Positions 54,308 through 64,000 of a stretch of 64,000 nucleotides of DNA are shown in pieces. The stretch's first letter is position 1. Each line of letters opens with the position of its first letter. The translations under genes and the position numbers were made by a program. Location of the stretch: positions 2,056,360-2,120,359 of the forward strand of contig NW_024041039.1 of assembly GCF_014851395.1 (NCBI RefSeq). The letters run 5' to 3'. The notes below the pieces were generated by a model. The model saw only the letters and a program-made list of their open reading frames with translations, was not told the DNA's origin and searched no databases. The DNA comes from Micropterus salmoides. Lineage: Eukaryota > Chordata > Actinopteri > Centrarchiformes > Centrarchidae.

Positions 54308-54670
54308 TGTTAGGTCTGCAGTCCTGCGAGTCTCTCTCTCCCCCTTACCGTGTGTGTGTGTCTGATTATAGGAGCGGAGCCAGGTGCACGGGAGTCAAGC
54401 CCAGCTGCTCGTCATCATCTCATCTAGCCTACTGATATATACCCGGTCATCCCTGCAACTCATCGCCAGATTGTAGTCTAAAACTGCTCCGTCGGTCTCC
54501 TTTCTAGCCTTCTACCTTTTAATCCCGTGTTACTGAACCTTGACGCTGTTGTTCTTGTGTACAGACTCCCTGCTGGACATTGACTCCTGTCTTCCACTCT
54601 GCTCCGTCCGGATTCTGGATTCCCCCGTGTGCTGAGTCTTGCATCTGAGTCCTACAGACTAACCCTAACA
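54308..54670 (+). repeat. Gypsy 5' LTR
   Basis: 363 bp with tips TGTTAGG and CCTAACA. The leader GTACAATCTGGCCGCC and the gag ATG (54687) follow directly. The partner 3' LTR is absent from the window, so age cannot be estimated from LTR divergence. Confidence 0.75.
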
Positions 54671-54686
54671 GTACAATCTGGCCGCC

Positions 54687-55674
54687 ATGGGCTCAGCAGA
54701 CTCAGTACAGGCTTCCCCCAGGGCTAGCTCATCTCCAAACCCCTCTCTCGAATCAGGGCATTCTGTTGGGCCAACATGAAAAACTGTTCAAGACTATGAC
54801 AAGTAACAGCCAGGCCTTATTTGATCAAGTGCGGCTGCTTACTAACCAGATCTCTGTCCTCACCACCCAGCAGAGCTACGCCAATGCTGCTCCGCCCCCC
54901 ACTCCAGCAGTTCTGCCATGGGAGCCTTTCGTGCCGGCCCTGGAGCGTTAAGTTGGAGACATGGGCACTTGCGGAGACTTCCTAACTCAGTGCTCCTTGG
55001 TGTTCGAAACGGCAGCGCCAAACCTACACCACTGAGCGCTCCTGCATTGCTTACCTGATTAATTCCACCTCTGGTTCCGCCCGATCCTGGGCCTCGGCTG
55101 TGTGGGAGAGCCGGTCTGCAGTGTGCCACTCATACCTGGCATTCACGGCAGAGATGAGAAAGGTATTTTTTTTTTACCACCCGGTGAGGGGAAAGGAGGC
55201 AGCCAGACGCCTACTATCCCTTCGACAGGGCTCCCGCAGCGTGGCAGAGTTGGCTGTGGAGTTCCGGACCTGGGCAGCAGTCAGTGGCTGGAATGATGAA
55301 TCATTACAGGGGGTGTTTACTAATGCATTGTCGGAACCTTGAAGGATGAACTCGTGTCCTTTGATGAACCTACCTCTCTAGATGAGCTTATTTCCACAGC
55401 CATAAGACTAGACAACCGGATCAGGGAGCGCCGCCGGGAGAGGGCCACTAGACTTCCACCTGTCTACCCACCACCAGCTCTTCCTGCGGCCAGCGAACGT
55501 CCCCGAGTTACCACGAGGAATCCCGAACCTGAGCCCATGGAGGTAGGCCGTGCATGTTTTTCGGATGAAGAACGTGCACGCCGGGTTAATACCCGCTCCT
55601 GCCTCTACTGTGGTATGTCTGGTCATTTCATTTCCTCCTGTCCCAGTCTCCCAGCAAAAGGGCCGGCTCACTAG
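54687..55674 (+). pseudogene. Gypsy gag with CCHC knuckle
   Basis: Starts MGSADSVQASPRA; the frame changes near 54760, then LGQHEKLFKTMTSNSQAL and TQCSLVFE..., RKVFFFYHPVRGKEAARRLL (capsid region) and ELAVEFRTWAAVSGW. A stop at 55340 separates the next part, ELISTAIRLDNRIRERRRER. The zinc knuckle CLYCGMSGHFISSC (C-x2-C-x4-H-x4-C) lies at 55603-55644. Gag packages the element RNA. Confidence 0.8.
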
Positions 55675-55729
55675 TCGTGGGAGAAGCATTAGTGAACAGG
55701 CTTCTTCTCTCCCCCCACTCCGACCTCAT

Positions 55730-56450
55730 GATTGCTCCATTGATCTCCAGCGCCTCTCCCCAATGGTCGCCTGTACAACCTCTCCCGTCCGGAGCATGAG
55801 GCCATGGAAAATTCTTTCCGGGACTCTCTGGCTGCAGGTATCATTCGCCCTTCATCCTCCCCAGTGGGAGCTGGCTTCTTTTTCGTGTCTAAGAAGGACA
55901 AGACCTTGAGGCCCTGTATTGATTACCGGGGTTTAAATAATATTACCATTAAGAACAGATATCCCCTGCCTTTAATCAGTTCTGCTTTCCCCCCTCTGCA
56001 TGGAGCCACAGTCTTTTCTAAACTGGACCTGTGCAACGCCTACCACCGGGTTCACATTAAGAGGGGGGATGAATGGAAGACTGCCTTCAACACCCCGCTT
56101 GGCTACTTCGAGTACCTGGTTATGCCCTTTGGTCTGTCCAATGCCCCCACAGTGTTCCAGGCCTTGGTGAACGATGTCCTGCGGGACATGCTGAACAGAT
56201 TTGTTTTTGTTTATCTAGACGACATATTAATCTTCTCCAAAAACCCTTCACGAACATCAGCAGCATGTCCGCCAAGTTCTTCAGCAGTTGTTAGAGAACA
56301 AGTTGTTTGTAAAAGCTGAGAAATGCGAGTTTCATGTAACTACCCTCCTCGGTTATAGCCAGGTGGGCACTGTTTTTTGGCCGGTTCAACTTTTCCCTTT
56401 CTTACCGACCAGATTCTCGCAATGTCAAGCCTGATGCCCTTTCCCGCATG
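55730..56450 (+). pseudogene. Gypsy reverse transcriptase, with remnant of RNase H
   Basis: Frame 55804-56270: AAGIIRPSSSPVGAGFFFVS, KKDKTLRPCIDYRGLNNITI, FSKLDLCNAYHRVHIKRGDE (motif A aspartate) and FVYLDDILIFSK, with YLDD at 56212-56223. After 56270 the frame is lost. Next comes only the RNase H tail, YRPDSRNVKPDALSRM (56405-56450), so about 250 residues are deleted. No protease is seen between gag and RT. Confidence 0.85.
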
Positions 56451-56599
56451 CATTCAGTTAAAAAGAGTAGCGCTGACCCCGGCCCCATCCTCCCGTCTAC
56501 CTGTCTCCTAGCCGCCATAACCAGTGATATAGAGGCAGTGGTCCTACAGGCTCAACTCCAACACGCTGTCCCGGGTGGCAGTACCCCTAACCGTTTGTT

Positions 56600-57180
56600 T
56601 GTGCCTAAACTCATCCCCACTTACCTGTCACCCCGGTGTCAATCGGACGCTGGACTTCCTACGCCGGCGGTTCTGGTGGGCCACCATGGAGGCTGATACC
56701 CGCTTGTTCATTGCTGCCTGTTGCTGTCTGTGCTTGGGGCAAGATCTCAACCCAGCCCTGTGCAGGATTACTACGCTTGCTACCCATACCCGGGCCGCCC
56801 TTGGTCCCACACTTCGTCACTGGACTTCCCCATCCTCAGGTAACTCTGTCATCCTCACAATCATTGATTGTTTTTACAAGTTTGCACACTTTTTGGCTTT
56901 GTCTAAACTCCCCACTGCTAAGGAAGCCGCAGCCCTCCTGGTGCAGCACGCGTTCCGCCCCCACGGGTTGCCTTTTGACATCGTTTCACGTCTGACCAGT
57001 TCACCTCCCAGGTTTGGAAAGCAATCTGTTCCGCTCTGGGCATCTCCTCGAGCCTTTCCTCCAGGTACCATCCACAAACCAACGGCCAGACCTAGAGGGT
57101 TAATCAGGTTTCCATGCTCCCTTGGGTTGAATATGCTCAAAACACCCCCTCTGTCTCCCTCTCAAGATCGGGAACTCGCA
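56600..57180 (+). pseudogene. Gypsy integrase remnant
   Basis: CHPGVNRTLDFLRRRFWWAT at 56635 is the integrase zinc domain (HHCC type, with a disturbed second Cys pair, CCCLCLG). Core pieces in two frames are SVILTIIDCFYKFAHFLALS and a PPRFGKQS... region where the usual SRYHPQTNGQTE motif is readable near 57060-57110. Catalytic residues cannot all be placed. It inserts the cDNA in intact elements. Confidence 0.7.
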
Positions 57181-57424
57181 GTCCCCTCTATTCAATTTAA
57201 TTCTATTTTATTTATATAGCGCCAAATCACAACAACAGTTATCTCACAGCGCTTTTCATAAAAGAGCAGGTCTAGACCGTGCTCTGTGATGTTATTTACA
57301 GAAGCCCAACAGTTCCCACCAAGAGCAAGCACTAGGCGACAGAGGCAAGGAAAAACTTCCTTTTAAGAGGCAGAAACCTCGAGCAGAACCATGGCTCAGG
57401 GTGGGCGGCCATCTGCCTCGACCG

Positions 57425-57452
57425 GTTGGGGTGAGAGAGAGAGAGAGAGAGC
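57425..57452 (+). repeat. (GA)n microsatellite in the L2 3' UTR
   Basis: GGGTGAGAGAGAGAGAGAGAG in the 3' UTR of the L2 copy. It is part of the element's own sequence in many copies. Confidence 0.8.
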
Positions 57453-57911
57453 AGCCTACACAATATACACACAGAGGGGTACAGACAGTAAAGGTTGCTA
57501 TAGACTAAATGAAAAATGGTACAGATATTTATAGTAGTGTTAATGGTAACAGTGGTAATGTTAATGATTATAATAACAATAGGACTATTAACAATAGTCA
57601 TTGCAGCAGAGGGTGTCGAGCAGGAACACGGGGGCAGCAGGTGACCCGCAGCCACAGATCCAGACTCCACAGCTCCAGAGCCAGAAACACCTGCAGGAAG
57701 TGATAGGAGGAGAGAGGAGAGGGACGAGAAAGCACAAGACTACCAGAAAGGGGAGAGTTGTGTTAGTAACATGCAATAATGGGATAAGGTTGCATACAGA
57801 GGGAGAGAAAGTAGAGGAGAGAGGAGCTCAGTGCATCATAGGAAATCCCCCGGCAGTCTAGGCCTATAGCAGCATAACTAAGGGATGGTTCAGGACTCAC
57901 CTGAGCCAGCC

Positions 57912-60841
57912 CTAACTATAAGCTTTATCAAAGAGGAAAGTCTTAAGCCTACTCTTAAATGTGGAGATGGTGTCTGCCTCCTGAACCCAAACTGGAACCT
58001 GGTTCCACAGGTGAGGAGCTTGATAGCTGAACGCTCTGGCTCCAAGTCTACTTTTGGAGACTCTAGGAACCACAAGTTACCCAGCATTCTGGGAGCGCAG
58101 TGCTCTGGTGGGGTAGTAAGGTACTATGAGCTCTTTAAGATAAGAATGTGCCTGACCATTAAGAGCTTTGTAGGTAAGAAGAATGATTTTAAATTATATT
58201 CTGGATTTTACTGGAAGCCAATGCAAAGAAGCTAAAACTGGAGAAATGTGATCTCTTTTCTGGTTCCTGTCACACACGTGACAACACGTGCTGCAGCATT
58301 CTGGATCAGCTGAAGAGTCTTAACGGACTTTTTCGAGCAGCCTGATAATAAGGAATTGCAGTAATCCAGCCTAGAAGTAACAAATGCATGGACTAGTTTT
58401 TCTGCATCATTTTTAGACAGGATGTTCCTGATTTTCGCAATATTACAAAAAAAGGCGATCCTTGAAATTTGCTTAATGTGAGACTTAAACGACATGTCCT
58501 GATCAAAGATAACTCCAAGATTCCTCACAGTGGTGCTGGAGTCCAGGGCGATGCCATCCAGGGAAACTATATCTTTAGATAATGCGTCACGGAGGTGCTT
58601 AGGCCCCAGAGCAATAACTTCAGTTTTATCTGAGTTTAACATGAGAAAATTACAGGTCATCCAGGTTTTAACATCCTGAAGGCACATTTGAAGTTTAGCT
58701 AACTGATGAGTTTCATCTGGCTTGATCGATAGATATAACTGAGTATCATCTGCATAACAATGAAAGCCTAAGAGAAGCATATATAAAGTGAAGAGGATTG
58801 GTCCGAGGACAGATCCTTGAGGAACTCCATGACTAACTTTGGCATGCATGGAGGACTCATCGTTAACATGTACAAACTGAAATCGATCTGATAAATAGGA
58901 CTTAAACGAGCTTAGAGCGGTTCCTTTAATGCCAATGAAATATTCCAGTCTCTGCAATAGGATCTGATGGTCAATGGTATCAAATGCAGAGTCCTTTGTC
59001 TGATGCAATAAGTTAGTCGTTAGTAATTTTCACCAGTGCTGTCTCTGTGCTATGATGAGCTCTAAATCCTGACTGAAAATCCTCAAATAAACTATTGCTC
59101 TGTAGAAAGTCACACAGCTGTTTAGCAACTGCTTTCTCCAGAACCTTAGAGAGAAATGGAAGGTTAGATATAGGTCTATAGTTGGCTAAAACATCCAGAT
59201 CAAGTTTGGGCTTTTTCAGAAGAGGTTTAATTACAGCTACTTTAAAGTACTGTGGTACATAGCCTGTTGATAGAGATAGATTGATCATATCTAGTATAGA
59301 GGTGCTGACTAAGGGTAAAACATCTTTAAGCAACCTAGTCGGGATGGGGTCTAAGAGGCAGGTTGATGGTTTAGATGAAGAAATTATTGAAGTTAGTTGG
59401 TAAAGATTGAGTGAAGCAAAACAGTCTAAACATGTATCTGGTTCTACAGCTGTTTCTAAGGTTCCTGAGTTAAGAGATAAGTCGGTGCCAATTTTGTCTC
59501 TAATAGCTAGAATTTTATCATTAAAGAAGCTCAGGAAGTCGTAACTACTGAGAGCTATGGGAATACTTGGCTCAATAGAGCTGTGACTCTCTGTCAGCCT
59601 GGCTACAGTGCTGAAAAGAAACTTTGGGTTGTTCCTATTTTCCTCTATTAATGACGAGTAGTACGCTACTCTAGCATTACGGAGGGCCTTCCTATAAGTT
59701 TTAAGACTATCTTGCCAAATTAAACGAGAATTTTCCACTTTGGTGGAACGCCAATTCCTCTCAAGTTTCCGCAATATTTGCTTTAATTTGCGAGTTTCAG
59801 TATTATACCATGGAGCTAACTGTCTTTGTTTTAGTATTTTCTTTTTTAGAGGGCTACAGAGTCGAGTGTCATTCGCGGCGAGCCTGCAGCACTATCAACA
59901 AGATGATCGATTTGGGAGGGACTGAAATTAGCATAGGAGTCCTCCGTTACTTTGTGACTAGATAAAGTATTTAGAGCTGATGGAATCGCATCCTTAAATT
60001 TAGCTACAGCACCATCAGACAGACATCTTGTATAGAAATTTTTGCCCAATCGCGTGTAGTTCAGCAATACAAACTCAAAAGTTATCAAACAGTGGTCGGA
60101 TAAAGAGGGATTCTGTGGGAACACCACTAAATGTTCAATTTCAATACCATACACCAAAACAAGGTCGAGGGTGTGGTTAAAACAGTGAGTCGGTTCATGA
60201 ACACTCTGAGAGAAGCCAATGGAATCTAACAGAGAGATAAACGCAGTACTAAAGCTGTCATTCTCAACGTCCACATGAATATTAAAATCCCCTACAATAA
60301 TAACTTTGACCGTTTTTAAGGACTAAAGTTGACGAAAACTCTGCAAATTCAGATAAGAATTAAAATACGGGCCAGTTGCTCGGTACACTATAACGAAGAG
60401 AATTGGTTGCAGTGATTTCCAACTTTGGTGTGAAAGACCAAGAACAAGGCTTTCAAATGAGTTATAATTTAGTTTAGGTTTAGAGCTGATTATTAGGCTA
60501 GAGTCGAAGATAGCTGCAACTCCACCTCCTCGGCCTGTGCCTCGAGGAATGTGAGTATTAATATGACTAGGAGGGGTGGATTCATTTAGGCTAACATATT
60601 CTCCATCACCCAGCCAGGTTTCAGTAAGACAAAATAAATCAATATCATAATCTGATATTAGTTCATTTACTAGTACACCTTTAGAAGAGAGAGATCTGAT
60701 GTTTAAGAGTCCACATTTAACTCTCCTATTCGTTTGCACTATTGCTCTTGTGGTTTTAATTTTTATGAGGTTTTTATGCACAGCTCCTCTTCTGTTTACC
60801 TTTTTAAATAATTTCGATGGTCGGGGGACAGACACCGTCAC
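57912..60841 (-). pseudogene. L2 ORF2: endonuclease and reverse transcriptase
   Basis: Blocks in order: CGLLNIRSLSSKGVLVNELI and DLFCLTETWLGDGE (endonuclease), RGTGRGGGVAAIFDSS; then HTLDLVLVYGIEIEHL and SLSDHCLITFEFVL with the SDH motif; linker LERNWRSTKVENSRLIWQDS; RT LANYRPISNLPFLSKVLEKA and FQSGFRAHHSTETALVKITN; then HGVPQGSVLGPILFTLYM, HCYADDTQLYLSI (YADD), and the C-terminal GARAFSYQAPHLWNQVPVWV to TFLFDKAYS. The frame shifts at about 60300, 59930-59846, 59010 and 58232. The shift at 59010 is a deletion that removes the LDLS part of motif A, including the catalytic aspartate, so the RT is dead. Confidence 0.88.
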
Positions 60842-60931
60842 TATAGGATTTTCACTAAGTAACTCCTGAAATGGAGGAGCAGAGAAGTGTGTTAGACTGC
60901 GACTCTGCCTCCTGGTCTCAACTCTGGGTTG

Positions 60932-61288
60932 TCATGGATTTGGTCCACTAATAAACTTGGCCAGATTTCTAGAAATGAGAGCTGCTCCTTCCCAAGTGGG
61001 ATGGATGCCGTCTCTCCGGATCAGACCAGGTCTTCCCCAGAAAGTCTGCCAATGATCTACAAAGCCCACATCGTTTGCTGGACACCACCTCGACAACCAG
61101 CAGCGGAATGACGACATGCGGCTATACATGTCATCACTGGTCAGATTTGGCAGGGGTCCAGAGAAAACTACTATCCAGGCTCGCAGGCGGCGCTGCTTCA
61201 GGGTGTGGAGGAGGACTAGGGCAGCCCTGATCCACACATCCAGCACCATGCAGAGGCAGGCCAACCGTCGTTGCCGCCCGGCCCCCAC
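60932..61288 (-). pseudogene. L2 ORF1, SGNH-hydrolase-like domain, C-terminal part
   Basis: 118 codons. IVVFSGPLPNLTSDDMYSRM, then FVDHWQTFWGRPGLIRRDGI and HPTWEGAALISRNLA. The RDGIHP motif supplies the Asp-His pair of SGNH esterases, and the block fits the esterase-type ORF1 known from fish L2 and CR1 LINEs. The N-terminal GDS serine block is not found. The role of this domain in retrotransposition is not known for certain. Confidence 0.7.
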
Positions 61289-61477
61289 CTACACTCCGGG
61301 GTAACAGGTATGGCAACAGGTATCTTCCCCGCACCTTTAAGTATTTTTGACATTAAACTAAGTTAGTCACCACTTCTGTCTCCGTCCTACAGACGAAGCC
61401 TAACAGCAGGTGCGGATCAAGGCTCCTCTCCACAAGGTCTTGTTATCATAACGCTGTTAGCGGTAAAGTGTTTTCCA

Positions 61478-61990
61478 CCAGGGCAGTAAAATGTGACGTT
61501 AAACTGGCTGATCAGAATTTCCGTGCTGTAAGTTACCGTTTTATTGTCAATTAATCAGCTGATTGTCTCGTAACCGGCACATCAGGGCTGGCCCTGGGGC
61601 ACCTTTCTGTCCACGTAGCAAAGTTAAAGACACCCTGTTAATAAATACAATCCATATTTCTTTTTCCAGGGCAGTAAAAGTTTAGCTGGCTGATCGGAAC
61701 TTCCATGCTGTAGACAAATTTTTATTGCCAGTTAATCAGCAGATTATCTATGAGTGTAACCGACACATTTACGTTCACAAAGCCAAAGCACTGGAGAATA
61801 AAGTTGCATGAAATTACAATCCAACTGTGTAGTTTTTCTACCAGGGCAGTAAAAGTTTAGCTGGCTGATTTGAGCTTTTATGTGTTATTGCTAATTAGCT
61901 GATTGTCTCACGAACGTAAGAGGCACATTTCTGTCGATATAGCGTAGCCAAGACACACACTGGAGAACAATATTTTTCAAAACATTGACA
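61478..61990. repeat. Three tandem ~180-bp units beyond the L2 ORF1
   Basis: Units start CCAGGGCAGTAAAA at 61478, 61666 and 61841 (spacing 188 and 175 bp). Each contains AGCTGGCTGATC (or close variant), a TTATTG(C/T)CA(G/A)TTAATCAGC segment and GGCACAT(T/C). They diverge by many substitutions. They lie on the 5' side of the L2 copy and could be its promoter monomers or an unrelated minisatellite. Confidence 0.75.
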
Positions 61991-62089
61991 GGGAAAACAC
62001 GTCACTTCTCGGTGATTATGGCCAGCTTCTAGCTAACTCGATCAAACAACAGTTTTCATTTGTGTCGCTAAAGTTAGAGCAACTCAATT

Positions 62090-62290
62090 AACTCTCCAGC
62101 AGAAAACAGACAACTTCAGCTCCGCTTTGAAAACATGTGTCCCACATCAGCTCCTTCCATCTGGGAAAATCCACAACAATTATATCCTTTATTTCTGCTA
62201 TCATTTGTCTATATCTGTCACCAACTTTTCTGGCTTCATCATATTTACGCTTCTTTGGCGATGAAGATCGACACGCTGTTGGTTCGTACT
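62090..62290 (-). other. Short coding-like fragment, function unknown
   Basis: On the minus strand an open frame follows an acceptor-like TATTATTTAG: SSPKKRKYDEARKVGDRYRQ, then MIAEIKDIIVVDFPRWKELM. The basic start and amphipathic pattern resemble an exon, or a transposon-derived repeat with a '..RW..L' motif common in fish predicted proteins. There is no ATG until MIAE. Family not recognised. Confidence 0.35.
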
Positions 62291-62299
62291 AAATAATAC

Positions 62300-63929
62300 T
62301 TGTAACGTTAGTGCTCCATTTGTCCAAATGTAAGATATAAATGGCTCATTCTAAGTTAATAAAAACATAATGATTCATTATGTAAGGTCTTTAAACACCA
62401 CTTTCAATAAATTCTCGGAATATTACAGTGGACCTTTAGTTTGTTCCTTGTAGCATAATAAATGTACACTGTGGTATTGCTTTGCAAAATATCTTAGTAC
62501 TTCTTTCACCGCTGCAATTTTGCAAACGTAGGTTACTATAAGGTAAAAGAAAAGCAATGAGTGGGGGTCGAAACATTTGGCTCCTGTTTTGGGCTGTCTG
62601 CGGTCAGTGGGCTTCATTCCACTTCAAATTGCCCCTTTCAGCTGTAACCTGAATCCAAAAACCTCTATCTCTGCTAACGAGAGGCATTTTAAAGCCTGTG
62701 ATTCTATTACATAATTTAAATCATCTTTGTAAACATAGAATAATAATTTAAAAAATTTAATTATAAAGAGAAATTAACATAACATTAAATTGTTGTATTG
62801 TGGAGTATTTCTGTGTTATAAATGCTGACTATTTATTTAAAATAACACCTTTAACACGGTGACAGAAATACTTCCTGATGGCGGCTTCTCAGTTATCCAA
62901 TGGGACTGAAGCTCACAGCGTCATACATCCACAGCCAAAGGGCTGCTAGAAAATTAAAACTCAAGTGATATAATAAATAATGAATGCTTGTCTAATCTGT
63001 ACTCCATAGTGTTACTACAGAGAGAATGTGGAAGACAGAGAGGCCATGCATACCAGATCTACCGTCCCTAAAGAATGCTCTTCCTCCTTCTGAGGAAGTG
63101 TGAGAACTGCTGTCAGTGATATTTGATATCTCCCTGGTGGAAATAGCTCCTCCACCTTGGAAAAATTGCCCAGAGTTCTTATTCATGCTAGCTAAAAACG
63201 TCGTAACGACGTAATGCGATGGCGATTGTCATGTGCAAGGTACACGTAGAACTGTACGTTTCCCTGTGGACAAAAAACAACAACAAAAAAAAACGATCTA
63301 GGTTTTATTAGCAATTTATTGGATTTGGCAAATAAACACTGTCTCCACTTTCCCTATATTAACAATCATACATTTCCAGGAACCTTCTGAGGAGCTTACA
63401 GTTACATATCAGCTTATTTCTAGGAAATTTCAGAAAACAATGGGACCTGTAAAATAAAGTGTTGCCAAAGGTTCAGTAACAAACCAAGAAAGCACTATAA
63501 AGGTCTCCCTTCCACCTATTACACTGCAATGCAATCCAGAATTTCAGATGACTGCATCACATACTTTGAATTTACAGTATATTAATTAGACAATTACACC
63601 TACACAAACTGTGCGTTTTAAAAACAAATGTTTACCCTGACGTGCCGTGTCTTTGGTTTCTTTTTGTTCCTTTCATCACAGAATTGTTTGCTGCCACTTA
63701 TCTTCATACCATAACGATTCCATCTCCTTTACCAACAACTTTGATAAAGGGAACATTTGAAAAAACTTAGTTTGAATAACTTCAGTAGGCAGTAAGCAGC
63801 ATTTAACCAGAAGACTTTTATACATATTTTAAAATATACACAAAAGAAAGACAAAAATAAAATACAACAAAACAACCAAAGACAATGATAACTGCTGTGG
63901 TCTTTACCAACATGTTTGGTAAACAATTT
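62300..63929. other. Unassigned stretch; probably includes the 3' UTR of the zinc finger gene
   Basis: AT-rich with no recognised repeat family. The part adjoining 63929 must contain the 3' UTR of the minus-strand zinc finger gene. AATAAA-like minus-strand sites exist (e.g. TTTATT near 63306-63311 and 63820-63860 region), but I cannot choose one. Confidence 0.4.
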
Positions 63930-64000
63930 CTATCCTGTGTGCGCAATCATATGTCTCGTCAGATTTCCCTGGACCGTAAATCTCTTCCCACAAACATCAC
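63930..64000 (-). CDS. C2H2 zinc finger protein, last finger, partial
   Basis: The minus strand from the window edge reads CDVCGKRFTVQGNLTRHMIA, then HTG and TAG at 63930-63932. This is a full Krüppel-type finger: C-x2-C-x12-H-x3-H followed by HTG of the linker, with F and L at the core positions. It is the C-terminal finger of a gene whose body lies to the right of the window. The protein ends directly after the linker, as in many fish polyzinc-finger genes. It is likely a nuclear DNA-binding protein. Confidence 0.85.
   Translation of the reverse strand, partial: DVCGKRFTVQGNLTRHMIAHTG

Larger units (their letters stand above)
54308..57187 (+). mobile_element. Ty3/Gypsy retrotransposon, 5' LTR to integrase, internally deleted
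   Basis: The order is 5' LTR, gag with zinc knuckle, RT, a scrap of RNase H, integrase zinc domain and damaged core. The protease, most of RNase H and the 3' LTR are missing. The right side is cut by the 3' end of the L2 element at 57188. Frameshifts occur in every gene, so it is inactive. Confidence 0.85.
57188..61320 (-). mobile_element. L2-type LINE, long copy
   Basis: About 4.1 kb. The 3' end is at 57188 (TTATTTATATAGCGCC), with a 3' UTR up to about 57910. ORF2 (60841-57912) and part of an ORF1 with an SGNH-type domain (61288-60932) follow upstream. The 5' part of ORF1 is not readable. It interrupts or abuts the Gypsy element, so it inserted later. Confidence 0.88.

Overview
The window looks like an intergenic, repeat-rich stretch of a teleost fish genome. 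There are no operons, Shine-Dalgarno-led genes or long uninterrupted cellular ORFs. The repeat set is the usual one for ray-finned fishes: L1, L2 and Rex1-like LINEs, a DIRS1-type tyrosine-recombinase retrotransposon, a Ty3/Gypsy remnant, a Penelope GIY-YIG remnant, Tc1-like and hAT DNA transposons, and tRNA-derived SINEs with fish-type tails. Species cannot be named from the sequence. Family names rest on recognised protein motifs and termini, not on a database search.

Layout. 1-3.5 kb: L1 element on the minus strand, cut by the window edge at its YADD motif. 3.6-8.5 kb: LINE tails, an L2 tail, hAT-like ends, a SINE tail and a Tc1 remnant. 8.8-9.95 kb: a 5' fragment (A) of a host gene family. 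11-17.4 kb: solo LTR, a nearly intact Tc1 element (13.37-14.89 kb) and an internally deleted DDE transposase. 17.4-26.4 kb: decayed L2, a Rex1-like RT fragment, a hAT element with a perfect 8-bp target duplication inside an L2 piece, a probable solo LTR and a probable L1 3' UTR. 27.67-32.16 kb: DIRS1-type element with split inverted repeats and an internal complementary region. 35.2-43.5 kb: the main host locus, two convergent members (B plus, C minus) of a small cysteine-rich gene family. 44.7-45.4 kb: Penelope 3' end with a hammerhead-ribozyme-like core. 46.7-47.1 kb: second solo LTR. 49.3-52.9 kb: SINE, then a Rex1-like LINE split by a hAT that is itself split by an L2 tail. 54.3-57.2 kb: Gypsy 5' LTR, gag and broken pol. 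57.2-61.3 kb: long L2 with an SGNH-type ORF1. 63.93-64 kb: last zinc finger of a C2H2 gene entering from the right.

The most interesting part is the host gene family. Each coding exon carries one or two ~65-residue modules with the pattern CxxC...C...CxxC around YVFNxGEYYR. The genes share a TATA box, a non-coding first exon ending in GTGAGT, and an identical-looking acceptor before the single coding exon. An ~37-bp VNTR containing CAGGTG accompanies all three copies (2, 2 and 14 units), and a purine-only GA tract follows or separates the modules. I do not recognise this protein; CxxC pairs suggest metal binding, which is inference. A degenerate piece of the 18S rRNA 5' end lies between members B and C.
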